From: Nostoc sp. NIES-3756
GTDB taxonomy: Bacteria; Cyanobacteriota; Cyanobacteriia; Cyanobacteriales; Nostocaceae
Direction: 5' to 3'
Assembly: GCF_001548375.1 (NCBI RefSeq)
Contig: NZ_AP017295.1
Span: forward strand, 1,522,501 to 1,586,500
DNA length: 64,000 bases
Made by a program: the position numbers and the translations under genes. Positions 47,577-56,594 of this stretch are shown piece after piece. Every line of letters begins with the position of its first letter. The stretch's first letter is position 1. Below the pieces are notes generated by a model. That model was given only the letters and a program-made list of their open reading frames with translations, had not been told where the DNA came from and did not search any database.

Positions 47577-47913
47577 AAATATAAATTCCTTAAAACTTAG
47601 CTTTAATTTACAGGCTGCTTAATTAGTAGATGTATATTTTTATATTTAATAATTACTGATAAGTTTAACGCCAATGTGGTGTTTTTACATAATGCGTTCG
47701 TTCAAGAATTGCGTAAATTATTAAGTAATCATCGCAAATTGATTATACATAAAATAATTACTAGATTTTTTAATTAAAAATAAATTTTTGGACAAATTTA
47801 TCAAAAATATTTAATTCAGAAAAATAGATACAAGTAAAACTAAGGTAGGGACGCACATCTGTGCGTCCCTACTACGAAAAATATATGTTTATCAGGATTT
47901 TTGTGAAATAGCG
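47577..47913. other. Gap with a strong hairpin after dxr
   Basis: 337 bp holding one clear inverted repeat at 47845-47872: GTAGGGACGCACA pairs exactly with TGTGCGTCCCTAC. On the minus strand it follows the dxr stop by 41 bp and may end dxr transcription. The rest is AT-rich with no gene. Confidence 0.6.
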
Positions 47914-49110
47914 TTAGTGTACAGAAATTATCTGAGGTTGAGTTGGTAAATTTTTAGTAGCTGTTAAAACTTCTTGCCTTGCCCATTGATCTGCTGCCAA
48001 AATATCATCTAAAGAAGGATTTGCACAGTTATCGTTTTGATGGCGATCGCACACTAGTTCGATACACCGAGGAATATCTAAAAATCTGATTTTCTCCTCC
48101 AAGAATAAAGCTACAGCCTGTTCATTCGCAGCATTTAACACAGCCGGCATAGAACCGCCAGCTAACCCGGCTGCGTAAGCCAACTGCATACAAGGATACT
48201 TGTGATGGTCTGGTTCGCGGAAGGTCAAATTACCAGCTTTGACTAAATCTAGGCGTTCCCATTCGGTATAGATGCGTTCCGGCCAAGACAAAGCATATAA
48301 CAAGGGTAAACGCATATCCGGCCAGCCCAGTTGAGCTAAAACAGAAGTATCTTGCAACTCAATCAGTGAGTGAATAATGCTTTGGGGATGGATGACGATT
48401 TCTATATCTTTGTAATCTAACCCAAACAAGAAGTGAGCCTCAATCACTTCCAAACCCTTATTCATCAAAGTCGCTGAGTCTACAGTAATTTTCCGCCCCA
48501 TAGACCAGTTAGGATGTTTCAAGGCATCAGCAACAGTCACTTGCGCCAATCTTTCCACATCCCAATCCCGAAAAGCGCCACCAGAAGCTGTGAGTATAAT
48601 CTTCCTTAAGCCATCTTTAGGTACGCCTTGGAGGCATTGAAAGATAGCAGAATGTTCAGAATCGGCTGGGAGTAATTTAACACCGTGTTTTTCCACTAAA
48701 GGCAACACCACAGGCCCCCCAGCGATGAGGGTTTCCTTATTTGCCAAAGCGATGTCTTTACCTGCTTCTATGGCGGCGATTGTGGGTAGTAAACCCGCAC
48801 AACCGACAATACCGGTGACGACTGTTTCCGCATCGCCATAACGGGCAACCTCAATCACTCCAGCCTCACCCCCTAATAAAATAGGTTGGGGATCAAGGTC
48901 TTTAATCGCTGCTTGCAGTGCTGGCAATTTTTCCGCAGCAGAAATCGCCGCTATTTGTGGACGAAACTTGCGGATTTGTTCTGCTAACATTTCCACGTTA
49001 CTTCCCGCCGCCAACCCCACAATCCGAAACTGATCTGGGTGCTGAGTGACGATATCTAAAGTCTGAGTACCAATGGAACCAGTGGAACCAACAAGAGTAA
49101 TACTTTTCAC
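47914..49110 (-). CDS. dxr: 1-deoxy-D-xylulose 5-phosphate reductoisomerase
   Basis: A 398-residue enzyme of the MEP isoprenoid pathway, converting DXP to 2-C-methyl-erythritol 4-phosphate with NADPH. NADPH motif [14 protein letters not shown] at the start, [12 protein letters not shown], metal and substrate residues in [15 protein letters not shown], and the flexible loop [11 protein letters not shown]. The [20 protein letters not shown] segment is the second catalytic block. Length as usual. Cytoplasmic. It is transcribed alone on the minus strand. Confidence 0.97.
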   Translation of the reverse strand: MKSITLVGSTGSIGTQTLDIVTQHPDQFRIVGLAAGSNVEMLAEQIRKFRPQIAAISAAEKLPALQAAIKDLDPQPILLGGEAGVIEVARYGDAETVVTGIVGCAGLLPTIAAIEAGKDIALANKETLIAGGPVVLPLVEKHGVKLLPADSEHSAIFQCLQGVPKDGLRKIILTASGGAFRDWDVERLAQVTVADALKHPNWSMGRKITVDSATLMNKGLEVIEAHFLFGLDYKDIEIVIHPQSIIHSLIELQDTSVLAQLGWPDMRLPLLYALSWPERIYTEWERLDLVKAGNLTFREPDHHKYPCMQLAYAAGLAGGSMPAVLNAANEQAVALFLEEKIRFLDIPRCIELVCDRHQNDNCANPSLDDILAADQWARQEVLTATKNLPTQPQIISVH

Positions 49111-49409
49111 AATTGCTTAAGGATTTACCGACAACTCTCACTATAAATTGCTAAGGACTCATTAATATAGAGCGATCGCCACAATCAATTTTTGGAGTCA
49201 TTAGTCATTAGTCCATAGTCAAAAGGCAGGAGTTAATCATCTCCCTCTGCTCCTCTGCTTCCTCATCTCCTCTTTGGTGCCGTAATTTCAAGTAGGTAAA
49301 TTTTGTATTTAACCTTGAGTTGGATATTTCTTAACCTGTTGTAATCATTTAAAGATTTATTAAGTGTAAATGCGTAAATTTGCACTTCTTAAGGTCGGAG
49401 TATTCTTTC
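49111..49409. other. Gap with mixed short tandem repeats
   Basis: 299 bp containing ATTAGTC and CCATAGTC-type 7-bp units (about 49198-49222) and a pyrimidine-rich CTCCTCT tract (about 49240-49275). No gene is seen. Confidence 0.5.
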
Positions 49410-49780
49410 ATGAAATTAGTTAAAAGTTTAAGTATTGCTACCCTTGCTGCAATCTCTGTTGCGGCGGCTGAAGTTATGCCAACACAAGCAGCTACGGTAA
49501 AATATAATTTCACAGCTAATGTTACATCTGGCAATAACCTCGGTCAGTATTTAGGTTCTTTTGAATACGATGACTCATTTTTAACTAGTTTGGGTTTAGA
49601 AACAGTAGGAATTGAAGACGGGTTAAAAGTTACCTTCAATTACTTAGACCAGACTTTTACAGAAGAAGATGATTATGATTTCCCTGCTTACCCCATAGTC
49701 AGCTTTGATAGTGGCCAGCTTTTGGGACTTAGCTATTTCGTAGCGGATAAGTTTACCATCGCTGGTGATCTAGATACTCC

Positions 49781-49790
49781 AGATGTAGGG
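49781..49790 (+). repeat. Left target-site duplication, AGATGTAGGG
   Basis: The 10-bp duplication flanking the IS element on the left; the identical right copy is at 50964-50973. Eight to ten bp is the range known for ISAs1-family elements. Confidence 0.9.
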
Positions 49791-49795
49791 TAGGG

Positions 49796-50359
49796 CTAAT
49801 TCATTGTGAAAAGAGAAAAAAGCTGTTCCAGATCATGACATAGAAATCTCTGTGCTTTGGTCAATGAGCGATAACCCTTTGCACGGAGTAGATTAATCAC
49901 AAAAGTACGAATAATAGACCAGTTAGTAGCAGCATTATAGGCACAAAAAGGTGCAGTGTCTTCCCCAAACACAACATCTTTGACCCAATGCAATCCGTTT
50001 TCAATGTCCCGGTGTCCACGAATAGCTTGAGCAAAATGGATAGCAGATGTTTTGAGACTACTAAGATAGTAACTAATTGTTTCAAAAGATTGCCCATCTC
50101 TAATACCCTGACGCTCAACAACAATCAAACTTTGCGCCTTTTCCCAACTGGGGTCAATACCATCTATGAGTTCATAAACTTTGACAGTACGTTGAACAAC
50201 ACGTCCACGTGTGCGTTCGATTTGAATGTCAATAGTATTTGGGAGAAGTTGTTTTGCCAGTGTTTGTGCATAACTCAAGAGTTTGGGTTGATTACCCTTG
50301 ATGCCTACTAAGTAATCATTACCACTGTTAACAATTAACTGCACAGTTTTTTTTGACAA
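49796..50359 (-). CDS. ISAs1-family transposase, C-terminal part (frame 2)
   Basis: 187 residues, continuing the transposase after a frame change. It begins SKKTVQLIVNSGNDYLVGIK and carries the third catalytic residue in HRDIENGLHWVKDV (Glu). The upstream half is at 50335-50889. The frames join at a run of eight A (minus strand, 50354-50347), where one extra A or a -1 frameshift would give a single protein of about 364 residues. Alone this half lacks two catalytic residues. Confidence 0.8.
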   Translation of the reverse strand: MSKKTVQLIVNSGNDYLVGIKGNQPKLLSYAQTLAKQLLPNTIDIQIERTRGRVVQRTVKVYELIDGIDPSWEKAQSLIVVERQGIRDGQSFETISYYLSSLKTSAIHFAQAIRGHRDIENGLHWVKDVVFGEDTAPFCAYNAATNWSIIRTFVINLLRAKGYRSLTKAQRFLCHDLEQLFSLFTMN

Positions 50360-50889
50360 TGCAAAGCATCACATGTAAACACTACACCAGTGAAATTCAA
50401 AGTTTCTAATAGTTTTTCTAAAACTTTGATTTCACTTTGTTCATGGTTCTGGAATTGCTTGAGGGCAACGACCACTCCTTGCTGATGGCTATACACTGAG
50501 ACGACGTTGACAAAGTTTTGGTAGGACTGATTGTATGCTTTAACTGTACTTTTGATGCTTTTTCCATCCACTGCTAACCAAGAACCTGGACCGAGGTGAG
50601 TCCCAGCTTTTGCCCACGTCACAAAGCAGTCTGTAAGTTTTTCAAAATCTAATTGCTCAAACAGTCGCCGAAATGTTGAGTCACTCGGTAAACGTTTGTA
50701 TGTTATCCCTAACTTTTCGGACAATGCTGCATAATGTCGCACACAAAAGTCTTCTAGTGCAGCATATCCATAGCACTCACTCAACGTTCCTAAAATCACT
50801 AATAATAGCATCACCCATAATGGATAACGTTTTCCACGAGGAGCGCGATAGTCTTCTATGCCTTGTAATGCCGCTATCAAACTACTCAT
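50335..50889 (-). CDS. ISAs1-family transposase, N-terminal part (frame 1)
   Basis: 184 residues from ATG 50889. It contains the ISAs1-associated N-terminal domain (IEDYRAPRGKRYPLWVMLL) and the first two DDE residues in WLAVDGKSIK and VVFTCDALHCQKK. It ends at a stop right after the A8 run. The two halves overlap by 25 bp, an arrangement known for elements that use programmed frameshifting, but a plain one-base deletion is equally possible. Confidence 0.8.
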   Translation of the reverse strand: MSSLIAALQGIEDYRAPRGKRYPLWVMLLLVILGTLSECYGYAALEDFCVRHYAALSEKLGITYKRLPSDSTFRRLFEQLDFEKLTDCFVTWAKAGTHLGPGSWLAVDGKSIKSTVKAYNQSYQNFVNVVSVYSHQQGVVVALKQFQNHEQSEIKVLEKLLETLNFTGVVFTCDALHCQKKLCS

Positions 50890-50963
50890 TTGACATCAAA
50901 ATATACTTAGGGTAGAAGTTATTTCTAGTTTAATTTTTCTCTCTTTACAATGAATTAGCCCTA

Positions 50964-50973
50964 AGATGTAGGG
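50964..50973 (+). repeat. Right target-site duplication, AGATGTAGGG
   Basis: Identical to 49781-49790 and directly adjacent to the right end of the IS element. Confidence 0.9.
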
Positions 50974-51171
50974 GGGAATATATTTTATGTAATTGATGAA
51001 TCAGTAAATACCACCCCAGTAGGTACTGTAACTTACAGTAGAGTACCAGAACCTTTGGCTGTTGGTGGGACTGCGATCGCAGCTACTGCGGGACTCTTCA
51101 TCAAGCGTAAGAAAAAAGTCACAAAAACCACATTAGTAGGCTAGAAACTACTTTTTTGAATCTTTCTCACG

Positions 51172-51198
51172 AGACAGGTATATAACCTGTCTTTTTTC
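51172..51198 (+). terminator. Terminator after the interrupted PEP-CTERM gene
   Basis: AGACAGGT pairs with ACCTGTCT around a short AT loop, followed by TTTTTCTTT. A normal factor-independent terminator, 28 bp after the stop. Confidence 0.85.
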
Positions 51199-51227
51199 TT
51201 TGATTCGTATAGATATCATCAAAAATC

Positions 51228-51265
51228 AAAAAAATGTAGAGACGCTGTAGTGTAACGTCTCTACA
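51228..51265 (-). terminator. Terminator after phoX
   Basis: On the minus strand TGTAGAGACG pairs with CGTCTCTACA, followed by a T run (the A run at 51228-51234 on the plus strand). It lies 24 bp past the phoX stop and faces the terminator of the convergent gene. Confidence 0.85.
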
Positions 51266-51288
51266 TAGTTAATTAACAAAAATCTAAA

Positions 51289-53475
51289 TTACAGACCACC
51301 AATAACGCCACCATCTTTGCGGGTAATGACTACCGTTGCAGAACGTGGACGACCAGATGGGCCATAACCTTGACTATGAGGCCAGTTACTCGTCTTATCG
51401 GGATCATCAGGAGTTCCAGCTTCACCAGGATGCTGAATATTGATGAACATTGCTTTGCCATCGGGTGTAGTAGTAATACCAGTCACTTCACAGTCTGTAG
51501 GGCTGGTCAAGAAACGCCGAACCTGCTTAGTATTAGGGTCAGCACAAGACATAGTATTACCACCGATTTTGTCCCAATCTCCCTGACCGTCACCTGATTG
51601 ATCAGTCTGAATCCAGAGGCGACCGAAGTCATCAAACCAAAGACCATCCGGCGCACCCAAGTCATCACCATTGATATTTCCGCGAAGATTTGGATCGGCT
51701 TTGGTCTTGTCACCAGCCAGAAGGAAAATATCCCACGCAAAACTAGTTGCTGTCACATTGCGTCCATCTTCACGCCAGCGAATGATGTGACCATAGATAT
51801 TGTTAGAACGTGGGTTAGCAGCATCTACAGGAGGACGTGCGCTACCTGCTGATGTTGTACCATCGGGACTGTTAGAAGTAGTGCCACCGCGACGGTTATT
51901 GTTTGTTAATGTACAGTAAACCTCAATTTCTCTAAATCCACCAATCCGAGGACGTACAGCAGTCCATTCTGGTCTATCCATCATGGTTGCACCGACTCGA
52001 TCCGCCGCCTGACGAGTCTTGACCAACACTTCAGCCTGACTTCTAAAACCATTCTCAGGTGTTAAACCATTTTGTCCAAAGACTAAAGGTATCCATTGAC
52101 CAGTACCATTGCTATGAAACTTAGCAACGTAAAGAACACCACTGTCAAGTAAATCACGGTTAGCAGCACGATTTCCTGGGTTATAGGGTTGAGCGCAAAC
52201 AAACTTGTAAATGTACTCGTTACGCTCATCATCACCCATATAGAAAGCAACACGTTTATTGTCGTCAACAACAACTTGAGCGCTTTCATGTTTGAACCTA
52301 CCAAGAGCAGTGCGCTTAACTGGTATGCTCTGAGGGTCGTAGGGATCAATTTCAACTACCCAACCGAATAAATGGGATTCTAAGGGGTTAGTGTTGGCAT
52401 TAAAGCGAGGATCAGCCTCAGGCCAACGATAGCTGGAGCGGCTGGGGATACCGTAACGTCTTTGTCCTGTTAAAACATCAGACTTATCTATGCCAGGAAT
52501 TGTCTCTACATCAGGTGTAGAGTTAGCAGCTAATGTAGAGTTAGCAAAGTAACCGTTCCAGTTTTCCTCACAGGTTAAGTAAGTACCCCAAGGTGTGTAA
52601 CCATTAGCGCAGTTGTTAAGAGTACCGTATGCTGTATAGCCATCGTTAATCCCAATTTCAATAGAGCCATTGGCAGTAATATCAAACTTCTTCGACCTTA
52701 ATAACGCATCACCAGCCGCAGGCCCAGAAACTCGCATCTTTGTGTTAGCGGTAATGCGACGATTGTAAGGAGAATTGCGCTCATAAGTCCATTCATTGCC
52801 TTTTTTGGCGATTTCCACAACAGACACACCATGAGCCGCTTGAGATTTCCGCACCTTTTGAAGAGGAACTGGGACGTTACTGGGGCCTAGACCTTCAAAT
52901 CCATGCAGAATATCATCATGGGTATATTCGTGGTTAACACACAACAAGCCAGAATTTATTGGCTGATTGAAGAAGCTTCTTAGTGATCTGGCTTGTGAAC
53001 TGACTGTTCGACTTACAGGATTTCCATAAGATAGTGGGAAGTAGTGCATCCCGTCATGGTGCATTCCAATTTGCTTTTCCTGGTCTGTGGCACTTTGGGA
53101 AGCATCAACTTGCCAGTTAGGCGCACCAGGTAAAATTGGATCACCCCAAGCAAACAATACCTTGGCTTCATACCCTTCCGGAACACTAACCAAGTCTTTT
53201 TGCAAAAGACCTGTCGAAGAGTTAAATAGATTTGGAGGAATACTCTTGAAGCCAATACCAGCAAATCCCCTTGATTTGGGAATTGGTGAGGCTTCCACAC
53301 TCTGGAGAAAGCCACCAATAGAAGCCTCACCAACAACAGTCATTACTGATGCACTAGCTGCTGTGAAGATGAACTTCCGACGGCTCATGCTCATACGGTC
53401 AATCACATCAAGAATTGACTCATTACGAGATGGGTTAATGGTTACGTTGTTTTTCGGGTGAAAGCGTCCTTTCAT
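51289..53475 (-). CDS. phoX: PhoX-family alkaline phosphatase, Tat-exported
   Basis: About 728 residues from ATG 53475; the open frame runs 67 codons further, but MKGRFHPKNN has GGAG at the right distance. A twin-arginine signal MSRRKFIFTAASAS near 30-43 directs folded export. The DUF839/PhoX body has WGTYLTCEENWNGYF, KHESAQVVVDDNKRVAFYMG, DDFGRLWIQTDQSGDGQGDWD and the DCEVTGI segment, which carry the acidic metal ligands of the calcium/iron enzyme. It releases phosphate from organic esters outside the cytoplasm. Expression is probably controlled by phosphate. Confidence 0.9.
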   Translation of the reverse strand: MKGRFHPKNNVTINPSRNESILDVIDRMSMSRRKFIFTAASASVMTVVGEASIGGFLQSVEASPIPKSRGFAGIGFKSIPPNLFNSSTGLLQKDLVSVPEGYEAKVLFAWGDPILPGAPNWQVDASQSATDQEKQIGMHHDGMHYFPLSYGNPVSRTVSSQARSLRSFFNQPINSGLLCVNHEYTHDDILHGFEGLGPSNVPVPLQKVRKSQAAHGVSVVEIAKKGNEWTYERNSPYNRRITANTKMRVSGPAAGDALLRSKKFDITANGSIEIGINDGYTAYGTLNNCANGYTPWGTYLTCEENWNGYFANSTLAANSTPDVETIPGIDKSDVLTGQRRYGIPSRSSYRWPEADPRFNANTNPLESHLFGWVVEIDPYDPQSIPVKRTALGRFKHESAQVVVDDNKRVAFYMGDDERNEYIYKFVCAQPYNPGNRAANRDLLDSGVLYVAKFHSNGTGQWIPLVFGQNGLTPENGFRSQAEVLVKTRQAADRVGATMMDRPEWTAVRPRIGGFREIEVYCTLTNNNRRGGTTSNSPDGTTSAGSARPPVDAANPRSNNIYGHIIRWREDGRNVTATSFAWDIFLLAGDKTKADPNLRGNINGDDLGAPDGLWFDDFGRLWIQTDQSGDGQGDWDKIGGNTMSCADPNTKQVRRFLTSPTDCEVTGITTTPDGKAMFINIQHPGEAGTPDDPDKTSNWPHSQGYGPSGRPRSATVVITRKDGGVIGGL

Positions 53476-53920
53476 TCTGAGTACTCCACTTAAAAGTTCA
53501 CAAAATTTGCTATTGAGTGCATTACCTAATAGCAAAAGAAGTTGAGTAAATAAAAATTCTACAGATTTACATAGACCACTCAGAAACAGCTTGATTCTTG
53601 ATGTTTTTCCACAGAAAAAACACGTATAAATACATAAATGACAAGCTTGAAGTCTTGTGAGTGTGCAGTTTATCAAACTTTAAGTGAATTTAAGTAACTA
53701 GTGTTAACAACAGGTTATATACTGATTAACTAAAATTTATTAACAAAGATTATTTGCAAAAAATATCTTTTTTGTTGAGGATACTAGGTTGAAAGAAACA
53801 GTTATCAGTTATCAGTTATCAGTTATCAACATCTCAAATCCTAATAACTGTTGACTATGGACTAAATCAGGAACAGTCTGAAGTACCACACTGTCCTATG
53901 CTGGAGATGGATAGTACCGT
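53476..53920. other. Divergent promoter region with repeats and possible PHO boxes
   Basis: 445 bp between phoX and the glycosyltransferase gene. On the minus strand upstream of phoX there are CTTAAATT and CTTAAAGT units 10 bp apart (53675-53696), similar to but not exactly spaced like PHO boxes. A (TTATCAG)4 tract lies at 53799-53829, followed by TGACTATGGACTA. Confidence 0.5.
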
Positions 53921-54871
53921 GTGGGTGAGACTGTGTTTATTAGTGTTGTTATACCGACTTACAACCGCCGTCCGATTTTAGAAAAGTGTCTGCGTGCTTT
54001 AGAAGTGCAGACGCTGAGTGCATCGACCGTCATTAGAGACTACGAAATTGTTTTAGTAGATGATGGTTCTACAGATGGCACATTAAATTGGTTAGCAGCA
54101 CATAAACAAGAGTTTCCCCATGTGCGGTGGTTTGAACAAGACCATGCAGGGCCTGCGGCGGCGCGGAATTTGGGCGTAGAACAGGCGCAGGGAGACATAA
54201 TTATCTTTATTGATAGCGATTTAGTAGTATTGGAAAACTTCCTACAAGCTCATAGTGATGCTTTAGTGCAGGGACAAGAGAAACTAGAAAGCGATCGCTT
54301 TTTTACATACGGTGCAGTAATTAATACTTGTAATTTCGATAATCCCACGGCTGAACCTTACAAAATTACAGACTTTTCCGCCGCTTTTTTTGCCACAGGT
54401 AACGTCGCCATCCCTAAACATTGGCTAGAAAAAGCAGGTTTATTTGATACAGGCTTTCAACTCTACGGTTGGGAAGATTTAGAGTTAGGTGTCAGGCTTA
54501 AAAACCTGGGATTACAACTAATTAAATGTCCTACGGCTGTTGGTTATCACTGGCATCCACCATTTAATTTAGACCAAATACCCAACTTAATAGACAAAGA
54601 AATTCAACGCGGACGTATGGGTGTTTTATTTTATAAAAAACATCCCACATGGGAAGTGCGGATGATGATTCAAATGACATGGTTGCACCGTCTATTATGG
54701 GGAATACTTTCATTCAATGGCGCACTGAATGAAAAAACAATGGCTCCTTTGTTGCAGTGGTTAATCAAGTCTGGTAGATCCCAATTAGCTTTAGAAATAG
54801 CGCGAATTTTCCTCAACTGGTACAACGTTAAGGGTGTATATGAGGCTTATGCTCAATTGAATCTTGAGTAG
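53921..54871 (+). CDS. Family 2 glycosyltransferase
   Basis: A 316-residue GT-A glycosyltransferase. The N-terminus ISVVIPTYNRRPILEKCLRAL is the family's nucleotide-sugar fold. YEIVLVDDGSTDGT holds the first acidic motif, IIFIDSDLVV gives the metal-binding DxD, and FQLYGWEDLELGVRLK is the acceptor-side ED motif. No membrane segment, so it is probably cytoplasmic or peripheral. The start is GTG 53921; GTG 53933 is also possible. Sugar and acceptor are unknown. It is not part of a polysaccharide cluster here. Confidence 0.82.
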   Translation: MGETVFISVVIPTYNRRPILEKCLRALEVQTLSASTVIRDYEIVLVDDGSTDGTLNWLAAHKQEFPHVRWFEQDHAGPAAARNLGVEQAQGDIIIFIDSDLVVLENFLQAHSDALVQGQEKLESDRFFTYGAVINTCNFDNPTAEPYKITDFSAAFFATGNVAIPKHWLEKAGLFDTGFQLYGWEDLELGVRLKNLGLQLIKCPTAVGYHWHPPFNLDQIPNLIDKEIQRGRMGVLFYKKHPTWEVRMMIQMTWLHRLLWGILSFNGALNEKTMAPLLQWLIKSGRSQLALEIARIFLNWYNVKGVYEAYAQLNLE

Positions 54872-55269
54872 GAGTTGAGGACTGAAACCACTGTCATTTT
54901 GTGAGGTAATACCAATTTAATCTGAAGCAGAAAATTGCTATAAAGGTACATCAGACGATTGCAAAGGCTGTTGCAGCCAGTTGTGTGAGCATAAATACGC
55001 AATTTACGGTATTCCGCAAAATTTACCGTATTATGCAATAATATATTGTATCCTTTTAGAAAACTGTTAAATACTTGCTATTAATATCAAAAGTTGAAGC
55101 TAACTCTTATCCTGTATAGCAAATAGTTTCACTTTGTTTAGCTTGATGACTAATAATTATATTCAAATAATAGATTAAATTGCTGTATCAGCATGTTTAA
55201 TAATCAAAGACATTATAATTTTTACCGTTATGTTTGCTGAACTAAAACAAATAAAATAATAGTTAAACT
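54872..55269. other. AT-rich gap between the glycosyltransferase and HAD genes
   Basis: 398 bp with no clear gene, repeat array or RNA. Contains a short inverted pair of ACGGTA/TACCGT-like bases near 55008-55032 of no known meaning. Confidence 0.4.
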
Positions 55270-55932
55270 ATGGCAAATTTGGAATTAATAATTTTTGATT
55301 GCGATGGAGTATTAGTAAATAGTGAACCAATTATTAATCGGATTTTTGCCAAAACTTTAACCGAAGGTGGCTTCCCAATAACTCATGAAGAAGTTACTCA
55401 GAAATTCATAGGAAAATCGTTGGTAACTTGTATAAACATTATAGAGGAAACTTATGGAAGAACTGTTCCTGCCAAATTGATTGAACTGTGTAAAGAAAGG
55501 GAAATGATTGCATTACAACAAGAACTTCAAGCAACAGAAGGGATTGCTACAGTTCTAGAACAGATAACGTTACCAACATGTGTGGCATCGAATAGTAGTC
55601 ATCGACATATTCAATTCGTTTTAAAATTAACAGGATTGTTACACCAATTTGATGGCAAGCTATATAGTGCTTATGATGTTAAACGCCCTAAGCCCTTTCC
55701 CGATGTATATCTGTATGCAGCGAAGCAAATGGAAAAGGCTCCAGAAAATTGTTTGGTAATTGAGGACTCGGTAACTGGTGTACAAGCAGCATCTGCCGCT
55801 CAGATGGTTGTATTCGGTTATGCTCCACGAAGTCATCAGGGGAATAGTTCACATCACGATGCTTTGATTGCCGCAGGAGCAAAATTGGTCTTTGAAGATA
55901 TGTATCAATTGCCGAGTTTACTGAAATTATAA
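55270..55932 (+). CDS. HAD-family hydrolase
   Basis: A 220-residue HAD phosphatase with the four motifs: IIFDCDGVLVNSE (nucleophile Asp near 9), CVASNSS (Ser motif II), KRPKPFPDVY (Lys) and CLVIEDSVTGVQAA (acidic pair). The helical cap places it with phosphoglycolate-type and 2-deoxyglucose-type phosphatases; the substrate is unknown. It is not the gene at 12297, which has a different sequence. Confidence 0.85.
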   Translation: MANLELIIFDCDGVLVNSEPIINRIFAKTLTEGGFPITHEEVTQKFIGKSLVTCINIIEETYGRTVPAKLIELCKEREMIALQQELQATEGIATVLEQITLPTCVASNSSHRHIQFVLKLTGLLHQFDGKLYSAYDVKRPKPFPDVYLYAAKQMEKAPENCLVIEDSVTGVQAASAAQMVVFGYAPRSHQGNSSHHDALIAAGAKLVFEDMYQLPSLLKL

Positions 55933-56064
55933 AGATGATATTAAAGATTTTTAAGCAATCACTTAAAGATTCCTACAAAGAAAACAAGTTTAGTAAGCTA
56001 CCACCAATTATTTTATTAAGTGATAGATTTATTTAACCATTCTTGATGAATATATTTAACGACA

Positions 56065-56339
56065 CTATCTTCTGTATTTGACCCAATAAACAATAATAGT
56101 ATGATGCACTCCTTTAATTAGTTCAATACTACGAAAACCCATACCATTAAGGTACATTTTTAAACATTTTTGCTTCAATTCCTCAGAATATCCTTTTGGC
56201 GGATCGTACAAATCAATAAAATGGCGATGGCGCAAGCGCCCACCGTAGGCGATCGTATGATACGCAAATGTGATGAGCGTTTACATATTTGCTTTCCGTG
56301 CTTACGAATTTCCGTAGATCCGCAGTATGGACATTGCAC
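56065..56339 (-). pseudogene. IS1-family transposase remnant
   Basis: The minus strand reads VQCPYCGSTEIRKHGKQ, then a damaged stretch, then HFIDLYDPPKGYSEELKQKC and LKMYLNGMGFRSIELIKGVH, ending at YWVKYRR before a stop. These match the N-terminus (zinc-finger and helix-turn-helix part) of cyanobacterial IS1-family transposases. The catalytic half is gone. A small palindromic repeat (GGCGCAAGCGCCCACCG and GTAGGCGATCG, about 56224-56253) is inserted between the zinc-finger and the next block. No IS ends are seen. Confidence 0.75.
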
Positions 56340-56594
56340 AGTAGATGACCTTAATCATCTCTCTACTATGCAACGCCTACATTATTTATACTGTCGCACC
56401 CTTGTATCTGTAAGAGAAGTAATAGACAGTCAATTCAAATAATTTTGTCCCAAGCTTCCAGCAAGTTCACAATTAGCATAGATGTGCTACCCTAGTATGG
56501 CTAACCAAATTCCGCACATCTGGGGATTCGGGTGTTTTCCTGTGGGGAAATACGCCCAGGTGGAGGTTTAACCCGAATAGGAGTTACAAAATAT

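Larger units (their letters stand above)
49791..50963 (-). mobile_element. ISAs1-family insertion sequence, 1173 bp
   Basis: Bounded by inverted ends that start identically for 17 bp (TAGGGCTAATTCATTGT) and continue to match imperfectly for about 29 bp. The direct repeat AGATGTAGGG flanks both sides. The transposase is on the minus strand in two frames and fills almost the whole element. The element is inserted in a PEP-CTERM gene. Near-identical ends and an intact duplication indicate recent insertion. Confidence 0.93.
49410..51144 (+). pseudogene. PEP-CTERM protein gene interrupted by an ISAs1-family element
   Basis: The 5' part (49410-49790) encodes a signal peptide (MKLVKSLSIATLAAISVAAA) and about 100 further residues ending LDTPDVG. 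The 3' part resumes behind the insertion with NIFYVIDESVNTTPVGTVTY and ends in the sorting signal VPEPLAVGG, a hydrophobic stretch and KRKKK. Removing 49791-50963 and one copy of the 10-bp duplication restores one continuous reading frame of about 187 residues to the stop at 51142. The gene is therefore a recent knock-out of an exported PEP-CTERM protein. Its function is unknown. Confidence 0.88.

Noticed and set aside
53476..53676. 67-codon N-terminal extension of the PhoX frame
   Set aside because: The extension has no ribosome site and the Tat signal fits a start at 53475.
56170..56442. 90-codon plus-strand frame
   Set aside because: It is the reverse of the IS1 transposase remnant; the minus strand carries the recognisable protein.
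56532..56594. Earlier in-frame start of rpsB
   Set aside because: The ribosomal protein family begins at MPVVSLAQ; the upstream codons are leader sequence.
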